A stretch of 64,000 nt of DNA from Nitrococcus mobilis Nb-231. GTDB taxonomy: Bacteria; Pseudomonadota; Gammaproteobacteria; Nitrococcales; Nitrococcaceae. Below, in pieces: positions 1 through 7,394 of this stretch. The notes beneath the pieces are model-generated. The model ran no database searches and was not told the DNA's origin. It saw only the letters and a program-made list of their open reading frames with translations. The stretch covers positions 643,857-707,856 of the forward strand of contig NZ_CH672427.1 of assembly GCF_000153205.1 (NCBI RefSeq), given 5' to 3'. How positions within the stretch are numbered: position 1 is the stretch's first letter; each line of letters opens with the position of its first letter. The position numbers were made by a program, and so were the translations under genes.

Positions 1-279
1 GGTTGCAGTACGGCTACCGTGACGCGGCAAGTGCAGGATTTGGAGGCGCGGCTTGGTGTGCGACTCCTGGTCCGCATGACCCGCTGGGTTCGTCCGACAG
101 ATGCTGGCGCGACCTACCATCGGCACTGCCAGCGCATTCTCGAGGATTTGGCCGAGGCCGACGCCCAGGCCTCCCGCCAGGCGCTAGAGCCGTGCGGCGT
201 GTTGCGGGTCAGCGCACCGCTGTCATTCGGTTGGCACCGTCTGGGGGCGGCCGTAGAGAGAAGGCGACCCCGACCCTAG
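1..279 (+). pseudogene. LysR-family regulator fragment (5' end outside window, truncated)
   Basis: The frame reads into the window from the left and gives the second half of a LysR winged helix-turn-helix (TVTRQVQDLEARLGVRLLVR, then a PTDAG turn). The linker helix and the start of the effector domain (GVLRVSAPLSFGWHRL) follow. After about 85 residues the reading changes to a short arginine/proline tail and stops, where family members continue for another 200 residues of substrate-binding domain. The gene is therefore truncated at its 3' end and its start lies outside the window. A GTG at 19 is internal to the helix-turn-helix and is not a credible start. No target or ligand can be inferred. 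Confidence 0.75.
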
Positions 280-315
280 CCTGCCCCCATTTTCTCTTCA
301 GAATGACGCACTACA

Positions 316-1155
316 CTAGCCCTGACGATGCGTGAAACGCCTCAGGCTTCCCCAGATTCCGAGAAATGCGCCGAGCGCGGAAACGATCGCAACAATAGTT
401 TTCATAAATCGGGCCAGTTCAGTATCTTCCCGCTCATAGGTGACGCGCAAGGTCGGCACGCCTGTCCTACCGAAACCAGCACGCTCACGGGACCAGAATC
501 GCACGAACCCCACCGATTCTTTGGAGCCAAACTGTTCTTCGGGAATGATCTCACGCTCACCGCCTGTCAGCTTCGGAATTCGAAAGGCTGAAACAACAAA
601 TGTTAACCGCGAACCGCCGCTTCGAACCGCCTTAGAGACGCTCTGAGCGACATCCCATTGGAATAGCTGCGGAAGCTCGGTGCCGTCGATCGCCACGACG
701 TCTTCTGCTTGCTCCAGAGCGGGGCATGCACGGTTGCTCCAGGCCATCTTCGCTTCTATCCAGCTGGAGTCTGAACATCGCGCCACGCTCACAAGGAAGT
801 GGCTATCCGCACGGGCAAGCCCGGTTGACTGCGCAAAGAGGCTTACGGTTGCTCGTGTGACGCGTGTCTTTTTGAAAAAGGAGGACTTGGGGATGTCGGC
901 CAAGCCAAAGCGGATATAAGCGACTATCCGCCCCACTTTACGGCCACGGCCAACGCCAGCCTGAAGAAGGGCGATGCTAGCCGTATTGCCGTCGGGATTG
1001 CCCTCAAACACATACACGTCGGCCTGGGCGGGAATGATCTCTGTGGATACCGCCAGTGCAGTCGCCGGCATCATGACGACGGCGGCGGAAAGCAGCACCG
1101 CCAACGGAGTCGCCCGTGTGTGTCTACTCCCGATTTGAGCGCGACTTGATGGCAT
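316..1155 (-). CDS. Secreted/anchored DNRLRE-type domain protein
   Basis: About 279 residues. A signal peptide (hydrophobic LAVLLSAAVVMMPATALA) is followed by a beta-rich region resembling the DNRLRE/CBM96-like domains of surface proteins (QADVYVFEGNPDGN near the start, conserved W and V-rich strands, TLRVTYE near the end). A C-terminal hydrophobic helix (TIVAIVSALGAFLGIWGSL) ends in a basic tail, which suggests membrane anchoring with an external domain. I chose the ATG at 1155 because AAGGGA lies eight bases upstream; the ATG at 1176 has no such site. The family is usually associated with extracellular or wall-bound proteins, but no substrate can be named. Its neighbours are gene fragments, so it may be an orphan in a decayed segment. 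Confidence 0.6.
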   Translation of the reverse strand: MPSSRAQIGSRHTRATPLAVLLSAAVVMMPATALAVSTEIIPAQADVYVFEGNPDGNTASIALLQAGVGRGRKVGRIVAYIRFGLADIPKSSFFKKTRVTRATVSLFAQSTGLARADSHFLVSVARCSDSSWIEAKMAWSNRACPALEQAEDVVAIDGTELPQLFQWDVAQSVSKAVRSGGSRLTFVVSAFRIPKLTGGEREIIPEEQFGSKESVGFVRFWSRERAGFGRTGVPTLRVTYEREDTELARFMKTIVAIVSALGAFLGIWGSLRRFTHRQG

Positions 1156-1232
1156 GACCCATTCCCTTACACACAAATCAGGATGCCTCCGTGGGCCTTC
1201 ACCAAACCATCCGCTCTACATGTGGCATCTAA

Positions 1233-1306
1233 TTAATTGGCCGGAGCATCCGGCGCATACGCGGAGTAGCTTGTCTCGTTCTTCTCAACCACGAGAAGGT
1301 ATCTTA
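1233..1306 (-). pseudogene. hicB antitoxin remnant
   Basis: Directly behind the hicA remnant, the complementary strand reads RYLLVVEKNETSYSAYAPDAPAN and then TAA. This matches the conserved N terminus of HicB antitoxins (a partial RNase H fold, typically R-Y-hydrophobic-EK...YSAY-PDLPG-C). No start codon is in place (GTA where ATG/GTG is expected), the normal hicA-hicB spacer is missing, and the frame ends just where the P-G-C-V-A-T segment should begin. It is too short to be functional. The identification rests on the N-terminal motif and on its position immediately after hicA, the usual hicAB order. Confidence 0.6.
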
Positions 1307-1491
1307 CTACTTCAACCCCACCTGCTTTAGCACGCTATTGAGGGTCCCGGCGGCCAAGTCGTCTCCCGGCCTGCTGGATACAGCCACAAGTCCACGCTTT
1401 GTGGGATGCTTGAATTGGCAGTGGCTACCTCGGGCCGTACTTGAAACCACCCATCCGACTCGAGCGTTCGCACAATCTCTCACACCTGCAT
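1307..1491 (-). pseudogene. hicA: hicA mRNA interferase toxin, nonsense- and frameshift-inactivated
   Basis: HicA toxins are roughly 60-residue double-stranded-RNA-binding-fold ribonucleases. Reading from ATG 1491 gives MQV-stop-EIVRTLESDGWFQ, and after a one-base frame change GSHCQFKHPTKRGLVAVSS, PGDDLAAGTLNSVLKQVGLK and TAG. The order and spacing match HicA end to end, including the GSH..FKHP catalytic-histidine segment and the LK-GL tail. Two lesions are visible. A TGA sits at codon 4, where an arginine (CGA) is usual. The span is 185 nt, not a multiple of three, so one indel lies near the GW/GSH junction. Together with the adjacent hicB scrap this is a dead toxin-antitoxin locus. Confidence 0.75.
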
Positions 1492-1574
1492 CCGTGAAGC
1501 ATGCCTCAAGCGTTTCCTCTTGCATAACGGTGTCGGCGATGAGCGGTCCCGTGTCCGGCCTTGATTGATCCGCC

Positions 1575-1612
1575 CGATAGACCACTAGAAAACGGTGGTC
1601 TGCCTCCTATCG
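1575..1612. repeat. REP-like palindrome (diverged copy)
   Basis: An imperfect palindrome with outer arms CGATAG/CTATCG and inner arms GACCAC/GTGGTC. Read on the minus strand it gives ATAGGAGGCAGACCACCG, close to the AATAGGGGACAGACCAC unit that recurs at 2.86, 3.65, 5.53, 6.29 and 8.04 kb. It lies just downstream of hmp and could act as its transcript end. Confidence 0.55.
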
Positions 1613-1639
1613 CGGGTCATTTGCATACCGGCTGACTCG

Positions 1640-2842
1640 TTAGTCGGCCAGGGATTTGGTGGGGCCAAACACCTCGTAGAAAATGACCTCGTCCGCCACA
1701 TGTAGCATTTTCAGCTGGAGGTACACATCCTTCATCATTGCCAGCGGCCCGCACAGATAGAACTCAGCCTCGCCGATCGGCAACGCGGCTTCAATGGCAT
1801 CCAGATCAATGCGGCCCTGGTAGTGATAACCTTCACCCAGGTGGTCATTTTCCTCGGGATGCTCGTAAAACACATGCGGCGACACCTTTTGCGCCGCCGC
1901 CAGTTCCTGCAGGCGCCTGGCAAAGCTGTGATGGCTGCCGCGAGAGGTGGCGTGCACAAAATGGATGTCACACTTTGAGTTCTGTTCCAGTAGGGTTTCC
2001 AGCATGGACTGCATCGGGGTAATGCCGACGCCGCCGCTGATAAGCACCAGCGGCTTGCCGCTGTTCTGGAGGTAAAAATCGCCAAAGGGGTTGCTCAATT
2101 GCACGCTGTCACCGACATCGAGCCGGTCATGCAAATAGTTGGAGACCACGCCGTCGGCAACCTCATCGCTTTCGCGTTTCACCGAAATGCGGTAGTGATT
2201 GCGGCTGTTGCTGTCCGACAGACTGTATTGGCGGATATGCCGCTGCTGGCTACCCTCGGGGGTGAGGTAGACGGCAATGTATTGACCGGGCTCAAAAGCT
2301 GCCAAGGCTTCCCCGTCTGCCGGTTGCAGGTAGAATGAGGTGACCAGCTCGCTTTCCGTTTCTTTCTTAACGATGTTGAAGGTCCGGGTATCGCGCCAGC
2401 CGCCCGGCTGTGCCGCTTTTTGCTGGTAGATCTGCGCTTCGCGCTCAATGAACACACCGGCCAGCACACCATAGCCCTTGGCCCAAGCGTCGAGCACTTC
2501 CGCCGGCGGCTGCAGCGTCTGTTCAATGGCCTGCAGCAATGCAGCGCCTACCAGCGGGTACTGCTCTGCAATGACCCCCAGACTGGCGTGCTTCTGGGCG
2601 ATGCGCTCGACTTCGCCGGCGATGGCCGGCAGGTTATCAACATGGGCCGCGAAAGCATACACAGCGCGCGCCAGCGCCTGCTGCTGGTTGCCGCTTCTCT
2701 GGTTGCTCATGTTGAACACATTGCTTAACTCAGGGTTTTGCTCAAACAGCAGCTGGTAAAAACGCCCGGTGATATCCTTGCCGTGGGTGGCCAACAGCGG
2801 CGCGGTACTTTTGATGACTTCGATTTCCTGAGCGGATATCAT
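1640..2842 (-). CDS. hmp: Flavohaemoglobin, nitric oxide dioxygenase
   Basis: A 400-residue cytosolic enzyme that oxidises NO to nitrate with O2 and NADPH. The globin domain (residues 1-140) carries the haem-pocket residues at the same numbers as E. coli Hmp: Tyr29, Gln53 and proximal His85 (IAQKHASLG). The ferredoxin reductase part has the FAD motif RQYSLS, the NAD(P)-binding GGVGITPM and the C-terminal YEVFGP. Length and layout are canonical and the gene looks intact. It is monocistronic, with a REP-like hairpin directly upstream (2861-2893) and another palindrome downstream. Such genes are normally NO-regulated (NsrR or NorR), but I see no clear operator because the upstream region is occupied by the repeat. 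Confidence 0.95.
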   Translation of the reverse strand: MISAQEIEVIKSTAPLLATHGKDITGRFYQLLFEQNPELSNVFNMSNQRSGNQQQALARAVYAFAAHVDNLPAIAGEVERIAQKHASLGVIAEQYPLVGAALLQAIEQTLQPPAEVLDAWAKGYGVLAGVFIEREAQIYQQKAAQPGGWRDTRTFNIVKKETESELVTSFYLQPADGEALAAFEPGQYIAVYLTPEGSQQRHIRQYSLSDSNSRNHYRISVKRESDEVADGVVSNYLHDRLDVGDSVQLSNPFGDFYLQNSGKPLVLISGGVGITPMQSMLETLLEQNSKCDIHFVHATSRGSHHSFARRLQELAAAQKVSPHVFYEHPEENDHLGEGYHYQGRIDLDAIEAALPIGEAEFYLCGPLAMMKDVYLQLKMLHVADEVIFYEVFGPTKSLAD

Positions 2843-2860
2843 GGCTACCTCAAATTTTTT

Positions 2861-2893
2861 AGGGGACAGACCACAATTTTAGTCTGTCACCCT
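2861..2893. repeat. REP-like hairpin at the 3' end of the RAYT gene
   Basis: AGGGGACAGACCAC is followed by an AT loop and the inverted arm GTCTGTC (GACAGAC/GTCTGTC). It overlaps the last bases of the tyrosine transposase gene. With the element at 3654-3674 it brackets that gene. Confidence 0.7.
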
Positions 2894-3609
2894 CCGTCAA
2901 ATAAACCCGACGACTTTGACTCGCTCTGCTTCTGCGGCCGTCCGGATTTTCCCCGCGTCACCCGCCGCCCCAGCGCGGCCGTCACCTGTGCCTGGAACTG
3001 TGAACTGCCCAGGGCAAAATTGCCATTCGTTGCGGCGCGAATCTCGTCGACTGTCCCAGGATCAAGTTGGTAGCGGAAAAGCTCCCGATAGGCGGCTTGC
3101 CGAGCCTCGGCGTTATTACCCAAAGCGGTATAGAGCCGGTGAGGTGTCAACAGTGTCGAGAGCTCGCCCTGGGCGTTGGCACGGTAACTCGACCAGGGAT
3201 ATTCGCCCGGATGCCTGACCATGTTCGCGCGGACTGGATTGAGCTCGATGTAGCGATAGCAGCTCAGCACGTAGCCCTCTTCCTGCGTCAGGCAAGAACG
3301 AAAGCGACCCTCCCAGAGGGTGCCACTGCGACCCGTGGTTCGATTGACGTACTGGACGTAGCGCTGTCCCAACCGTTTCATCAGCTCGCTGGCTCCGCCC
3401 GAGGCTCGAGGTGTCAAAAGCAGATGGACATGATTGGTCATAAGTACGTAGGCATGGATGGCACAAGCGCTCGCCCGCGCGTATTCCTCCAGCCAGCCGA
3501 GGTAGGCACGGTAGTCCTCTTCGGCGAAGAAACACGCTTGGCGATTGTTACCGCGCTGAATCAGGTGCAACGGAACCCCGGCCAGGGTAACCCGTGGGCG
3601 TCTTGGCAT
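2887..3609 (-). CDS. REP-associated tyrosine transposase (RAYT, Y1_Tnp/TnpA_REP family)
   Basis: About 240 residues. RAYTs are single-domain HUH endonucleases related to IS200/IS605 transposases; they cleave single-stranded REP palindromes and are thought to spread them. Seen here: the N-terminal PRRPR...HLIQRGNN signature, the HUH metal-binding motif in MTNHVHLLL, the catalytic tyrosine helix in CYRYIELNPVRANMV, and the WSSY segment typical of the family. The gene appears complete and starts at ATG 3609. It is flanked on both sides by REP-like hairpins (2861-2893 and 3654-3674) containing GGGGACAGAC or AATAGGGG arms. More copies lie scattered between 1.6 and 8.1 kb, which supports a working RAYT/REP pair. 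Confidence 0.93.
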   Translation of the reverse strand: MPRRPRVTLAGVPLHLIQRGNNRQACFFAEEDYRAYLGWLEEYARASACAIHAYVLMTNHVHLLLTPRASGGASELMKRLGQRYVQYVNRTTGRSGTLWEGRFRSCLTQEEGYVLSCYRYIELNPVRANMVRHPGEYPWSSYRANAQGELSTLLTPHRLYTALGNNAEARQAAYRELFRYQLDPGTVDEIRAATNGNFALGSSQFQAQVTAALGRRVTRGKSGRPQKQSESKSSGLFDGG

Positions 3610-3653
3610 GAGCCTTTCCTGCTTGATTGAATCGAGCGACAGATTACCAATTA

Positions 3654-3674
3654 AATAGGGGTCCGTCCCCTATT
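3654..3674. repeat. REP-like palindrome upstream of RAYT
   Basis: AATAGGGG-tccgt-CCCCTATT, a perfect 8-bp stem with a five-base loop, between the RAYT start and the end of the ZIP gene. A T/A-rich run follows on the plus strand, so it could also terminate transcripts arriving from either side. Confidence 0.7.
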
Positions 3675-3685
3675 ATTTTTATTCC

Positions 3686-4420
3686 CTAGCTGACCAGCGC
3701 ATGTCCGAGCATTCCCACCATGAAGCCCGACACGGCGCCGAGTGGCGGCGCCCAGTGCTGCTCGAGGTACGCTTGGGGCGCGAGATCCTCAAAGGTGAAG
3801 TAGAGTATGCCGCCCGCTGCGAAAAGCATGACGGCGCCGAGCACATCGGGCGCCGAGCGCAGGTAAACCAGGCCGAGCCACGCTGCAGCAGGGCCGAGAG
3901 GCACAAGAGCGCAAAAGGCCACAAGCACGGTAGTGGCACGCATTTTCGTCGTTAGCCGAAGCTCGCGGTAAGCGTTGAAACCTTCCGGGTAGTTTTGCAG
4001 CGCGATAAGAATGGCCAACAGCAGACCAACCGCCGGCTCGGTCGCGAGCGTCGCACCCATGGCCATCGCTTCCGGTACAAAGTCGAGCAGCATGGCCATG
4101 AGCTGTGCGACGCTGCCGCCCCCTCTCTCGATCAGCCGATCGAGCATAAAGAACGCGCCCCCCCCGCTGCCAAAGGCTGCCAGAGCTTTCCACGTTGGCA
4201 GGTGGCGCATGCCCTCAGGCACGAGCACCAGGGCGACGGCTGCCAGCAGAGCCCCACCTCCGAAAGCGATGACGGAATGGCGAAATTCGGTCTCGAGCCA
4301 CTCGGGCTGGATATGCTCGAGACGCGCCGTCATGCCGCCGAGCGGGATTGCCGCGCCGGCGAGGGAAGCGTATAGGACGGCCATTGTCATTTCGCTCAAC
4401 ACGACATCACCTGGCTCCAT
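3686..4420 (-). CDS. ZIP-family divalent metal transporter
   Basis: A 244-residue integral membrane protein with about seven hydrophobic segments, expected to import zinc or related divalent cations across the inner membrane. The two signature helices are present as DFVPEAMAMG and LQNYPEGFNAYREL. In most ZIP proteins these read HN-x-PEG/HK-x-PEG. Here Asp and Asn replace the histidines, which could shift metal preference. The glutamate and proline of both motifs are kept. Start uncertain: ATG 4420, or GTG/TTG codons a few residues in. It is not obviously in an operon; the next gene upstream is divergent. Confidence 0.8.
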   Translation of the reverse strand: MEPGDVVLSEMTMAVLYASLAGAAIPLGGMTARLEHIQPEWLETEFRHSVIAFGGGALLAAVALVLVPEGMRHLPTWKALAAFGSGGGAFFMLDRLIERGGGSVAQLMAMLLDFVPEAMAMGATLATEPAVGLLLAILIALQNYPEGFNAYRELRLTTKMRATTVLVAFCALVPLGPAAAWLGLVYLRSAPDVLGAVMLFAAGGILYFTFEDLAPQAYLEQHWAPPLGAVSGFMVGMLGHALVS

Positions 4421-4678
4421 TCGCCCGGGGGCTCAATGGGCAACGCTCAAGGGCTGGGCATTCGGCGAAACACGGTCCTCGAGCCCTTCATCGCGACCTT
4501 AGAGATTGGGAGCGAGCCGTCGGATAGCGGCGAAACTCGTCCGTGCCCCGCCATAACCCCAAAACACCGGCCAAGGCATGCCGATGTATCAATTGATGCA
4601 CCGCCGGCCATCTCCACCAGGACGGTTCTTCCGGTAAGCTAGCTACCGCGCCCGACAATCCCGATGCACAGATAAACA

Positions 4679-5497
4679 ATGAGCGATACACCGTCCCACC
4701 ACACATTACGCGAGCGGCTCTACGAAATCATCTTTGAGGCCGAGACGGCGGCTGGCAAAGCGTTCGACCTCGTCCTACTGCTGGCAATCGTACTCAGCAT
4801 TGGCGCCGTGCTGCTGGACAGCGTACCGGAGATCAACGCCCGCTATGCCAGCTTGCTGAACACGGTCGAGTGGACCTTCACGCTGTTGTTCACCCTCGAG
4901 TACGCGCTGCGCCTCTACTCGGTACGCAACCCGATAGCCTATGCGGTCAGTTTTTATGGCGTTGTGGATTTCCTCGCGATACTTCCAACGTACCTGAGTT
5001 TGATTCTGACGGGCGGGCAATCACTGATTGTGATCCGGGCGCTGCGGCTGTTGCGGGCGTTCCGCATCCTGAAGTTGGTGCAGTTCGTAAGCGAGGCCGC
5101 GCATCTCAGGCGCGCGCTAATGGCCAGCAGCCGCAAGATCCTGGTCTTCCTAGGCGCAGTGCTGACGCTGGTACTCATCATCGGGGCCATGATGTATTTG
5201 ATCGAAGGCGGCACGCACGGATTTGACAGCATCCCGCAGGCTGTCTACTGGGCAATCGTCACGCTGACGACGGTGGGCTATGGCGACGTGGTACCACACA
5301 CCTCTGTCGGCAAGTTGCTCGCCTCCCTGGTGATGGTGCTGGGCTACGGAATCATCGCCGTACCGACCGGAATCGTTACGGTGGAGCTCGCCAATGCGAG
5401 CCGCATCTCCGTCAACACGCGTGCCTGCCCCAGTTGCGGCCGCGGCGGCCACGACCTAGATGGAAACTTCTGCAAATATTGCGGCGGGGAGCTTTAG
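4679..5497 (+). CDS. Voltage-gated potassium channel with C-terminal zinc ribbon
   Basis: A 272-residue six-helix ion channel. S1-S3 occupy about residues 25-115. S4 is a clear voltage-sensor helix with regularly spaced arginines (VIRALRLLRAFRILKL, about 118-133). The pore loop carries the K+ selectivity filter TLTTVGYGD at about residues 195-203. After S6 the protein does not end in the coiled coil or RCK domain of better-known relatives. It ends in a compact C-x2-C...C-x2-C module (CPSCGRGG...FCKYCG, last 25 residues), which should bind zinc. Bacterial proteins of this architecture are known as ion transporters, but the role of the ribbon is not. It stands alone, followed by a REP inverted pair. 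Confidence 0.88.
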   Translation: MSDTPSHHTLRERLYEIIFEAETAAGKAFDLVLLLAIVLSIGAVLLDSVPEINARYASLLNTVEWTFTLLFTLEYALRLYSVRNPIAYAVSFYGVVDFLAILPTYLSLILTGGQSLIVIRALRLLRAFRILKLVQFVSEAAHLRRALMASSRKILVFLGAVLTLVLIIGAMMYLIEGGTHGFDSIPQAVYWAIVTLTTVGYGDVVPHTSVGKLLASLVMVLGYGIIAVPTGIVTVELANASRISVNTRACPSCGRGGHDLDGNFCKYCGGEL

Positions 5498-5532
5498 GCG
5501 CGGGGTTAAACCATCAAAAACTATCATCGAAT

Positions 5533-5625
5533 AATAGGGGACAGACCACTGTTTTCTCACTTCCAGGTACAAATTGCGGCCTGCGGCCGCGCGGGGACAA
5601 ACAAAACAGTGGTCTGTCCCCTATT
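5533..5625. repeat. Paired inverted REP elements (BIME-like)
   Basis: Two perfect 23-bp inverted copies of the unit beginning AATAGGGGACAGACCAC (5533-5555 and, inverted, 5603-5625), separated by 47 bases. This is the arrangement of a bacterial interspersed mosaic element. It lies just after the K+ channel gene and just before the first cassette-like unit. Confidence 0.85.
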
Positions 5626-5643
5626 GCACTATTGCCCCACCTT

Positions 5644-5650
5644 GTTAGGT
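5644..5650 (+). other. Integron-type core site GTTAGGT (left edge of toxin-antitoxin unit)
   Basis: GTTAGGT fits the GTTRRRY cassette core. Its exact reverse complement ACCTAAC occurs at 6248-6254, overlapping the toxin stop codon; with neighbouring bases the match covers 9 bp (GCACCTAAC). This pairing of the two ends of one gene unit is what a gene cassette shows. Confidence 0.5.
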
Positions 5651-5699
5651 GCACCCTTCGGCTGTAAGCTAAAAAATGCCTTCTAGCGCCGGAGGATGC

Positions 5700-5942
5700 A
5701 TGGATACAGACACTCTAGCCAAGCTGCGTTCCGAAGTACTCACCCTCTCGGAAGACGAACGCGCAGAACTCGCGTACGAGCTCGTGAAGAGCCTTGATGA
5801 GCCAGCCGATTCCGATGCGTCCTCGGAATGGGACAAGGAAATCCTGCAGCGTTTGCGCGCCATCGCTACCGGCACAGCGAAGCTCGTGGACCGTGACGAG
5901 TTACGGAGAAGGCTTGAGAAGCGGCTCAGATCTCCGCAGTGA
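5700..5942 (+). CDS. Antitoxin, addiction-module component (RelB/CHP02574-like)
   Basis: 80 residues, acidic and helical, of the small putative addiction-module component family (DTLAKLRSEVLTLSEDERAELAYELVKSLD, then a charged C-terminal helix). Such proteins bind and neutralise the partner toxin and repress their own promoter. I start it at ATG 5700 because GGAGG lies five bases upstream; an in-frame ATG at 5676 has no ribosome site. The stop overlaps the toxin start by four bases (GTGA), so translation of the two is coupled. The pair sits between matched integron-like core sites, and toxin-antitoxin pairs are common cassette cargo. Confidence 0.82.
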   Translation: MDTDTLAKLRSEVLTLSEDERAELAYELVKSLDEPADSDASSEWDKEILQRLRAIATGTAKLVDRDELRRRLEKRLRSPQ

Positions 5943-6253
5943 CTCGTGTCCGAATTCTTGAGCAAGCGGCGGAAGAGGCTATCGAAGCCGCGGCTTGGTA
6001 CGAGTGCGAACGTCCAGGTCTGGGCGCCGAATTCGCACAGGCTATCGAAGCGGCGCTCGATCTGCTCGAAGAGGAAATTGTTCCTCTCACCAATTTGCCC
6101 GGCCAAGCTGGCCGGGAGGGAGCTAAACGGCTCGTTCTGAGTCGATTCCCCTATGACATCATCGTCCGGCAGCAGCCCGAGGAGCTAATTGTCATCGCCG
6201 TCGCTCACCATTCTCGACGCCCTGGTTACTGGCGAAAGCGTCTGCGCACCTAA
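5939..6253 (+). CDS. RelE/ParE-family toxin
   Basis: 104 residues. The sequence has the family layout: helical hairpin (ILEQAAEEAIEAAAWYE), an E/F-rich middle (GLGAEFAQAIEAALDLLE), the R-x-L-L-x-FPY-I core (KRLVLSRFPYDIIV), and the C-terminal VIAVAHHSRRPGYWRKR, which matches the AVAH-xRRP-YW signature of plasmid-stabilisation/RelE-ParE proteins. The target could be gyrase (ParE-like) or ribosome-bound mRNA (RelE-like); sequence alone does not decide. It starts with GTG inside the antitoxin stop. The TAA stop is part of the ACCTAAC core-like site, a usual arrangement at the end of a cassette gene. Confidence 0.85.
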   Translation: MTRVRILEQAAEEAIEAAAWYECERPGLGAEFAQAIEAALDLLEEEIVPLTNLPGQAGREGAKRLVLSRFPYDIIVRQQPEELIVIAVAHHSRRPGYWRKRLRT

Positions 6254-6347
6254 CGAGTGGACAATTCGGCCGGCAAGCTATCAGCAAGCCGTGGTCTGTC
6301 CCCTATTGTCCCCATACTATTGTCCCCATATCGCTACTCCGTTGGCC
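6248..6347 (+). other. Possible attC-like junction, invaded by REP sequence
   Basis: Between the toxin stop and the next gene: ACCTAAC (6248), then a region containing a REP-derived piece (GTGGTCTGTCCCCTATTGTCCCC, about 6290-6312; TATTGTCCCCAT occurs again right after), then GTTGGCC (6341-6347). GTTGGCC departs from GTTRRRY by one base. It is nevertheless the exact complement of GGCCAAC at the end of the next gene unit (7200-7206), as expected for a cassette's own two ends. Confidence 0.4.
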
Positions 6348-6373
6348 GTCACGCTGTGACCTATGGGTGATCT

Positions 6374-7192
6374 ATGCCTGACAATGGATCCACGGTCGAT
6401 TTAAGTCCTGAGGACGTAAGCCGGCTCTACGGAGCGTTGCGCTCCGAGCTCAATGCCCTGTCCGTGCAAGATATCCGAAACACGGCGGCAGCAGCGGGCA
6501 TCGACGTCTCGCGCATTACTGCGAAAGCAGAAGCGCTATCCGGTCTTGGAAGCAGGGCGGAAGTTATGCCGGCGGTGGATCGCCTTTTCGGGGAGTTGAC
6601 GGCGACCGCTAAGATCGCCGCATTGCGGGTGTTAGCCGAGCGTCTGGTCGCAAGCAATGCTGAGCTTGCGAGCAATGTTCAAGGAATTTTGGGACGGCAC
6701 GGATATCAGTTCATATCTGGGAGCTTCGTCCCTGTCGGCTTGATCGATGCGCGAGAGCAGCATTTCCTTCCACCATCCGCGTCCTCTGAACTCGCACGCG
6801 CAATGGCACGATTGATGGCAGGTGATGACAGCGGGGCCATTACGGCCGCCTGCGGGGCGGTCGATCTCGCAACCGGCACGATCTACGAACAGCAAGGTCT
6901 AGGCAACCCTGGTCAGGTATCGTTCCAAGCCAAAGTAAACACCGTGCTGAAAAAACTCGTGATTTTTGAGGGAATGCATAGCGAGTACCTCGCAATAGGT
7001 ATGTCGCCAGCGGATGCAGACGAACTCGTCGCGCATGTTCGGTCTGCGACCAACTACGCGGCACAATCGCTCCAGGTTCTTAGAAGAACAATGGGCGATG
7101 TGCACGGGTCGCGGCCGGCGCTTCGTCGAACTGCCTATGATGCAATCAAGTGGGCTTCCGCTATTTGCGGATTGCTGGATGGCCGCGAGTGA
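6374..7192 (+). CDS. Abi-C-like protein, possible phage-defence cassette gene
   Basis: 272 residues, soluble, mostly helical. The N-terminal 120 residues are not recognisable. The C-terminal part resembles the abortive-infection C-terminal (Abi_C) family: GAITAACGAVDLATGTIYEQQG, VNTVLKKL, and LQVLRRTMGDVHG followed by a short terminal helix (AIKWASAICGLL). In Abi_C proteins the R-N-xx-G-DAHG segment is the conserved core; here it reads RRTMGDVHG. Start ATG 6374, preceded by GGGTGATCT. It sits alone between matched core-like sites. Similarity was judged by eye, so the family call is tentative. Confidence 0.5.
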   Translation: MPDNGSTVDLSPEDVSRLYGALRSELNALSVQDIRNTAAAAGIDVSRITAKAEALSGLGSRAEVMPAVDRLFGELTATAKIAALRVLAERLVASNAELASNVQGILGRHGYQFISGSFVPVGLIDAREQHFLPPSASSELARAMARLMAGDDSGAITAACGAVDLATGTIYEQQGLGNPGQVSFQAKVNTVLKKLVIFEGMHSEYLAIGMSPADADELVAHVRSATNYAAQSLQVLRRTMGDVHGSRPALRRTAYDAIKWASAICGLLDGRE

Positions 7193-7199
7193 AGACGGC

Positions 7200-7389
7200 G
7201 GCCAACAAGTTCATGCAGCCGACGCTCGTACCTCGCGCGGCTGATAAACGGCGTTCGTCGGCGCTGCGCGCCGCCCATCAACCGTTCGAGCCGCACCGCG
7301 CTGCGCACGGCTACGCCCCTGTGACAGGTCCGTGTCGCTTCGCGACACTCCCCTGTCAAGGGGTGCCGCTCAACTGCGACCCGTTAGGT
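7200..7389 (+). other. attC-like site between cassette genes
   Basis: It begins GGCCAACAAGTTCATGCAGCC (R''/L''-like: attC sites often read AAC-AA-TCAT-CA-GCCGAC here). It ends with a GCCGCTCAACTGCGACCC stretch leading into GTTAGGT (7383-7389), like an L'/R' end. In between are several self-complementary segments (GGCGCTGCGCGCC; GTGTCGCTTCGCGACAC; CCCCTGTCAAGGGG). At 190 bp it is long for an attC, so insertion into the variable loop or fusion of two sites is possible. Confidence 0.5.
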
Positions 7390-7394
7390 TTCAT

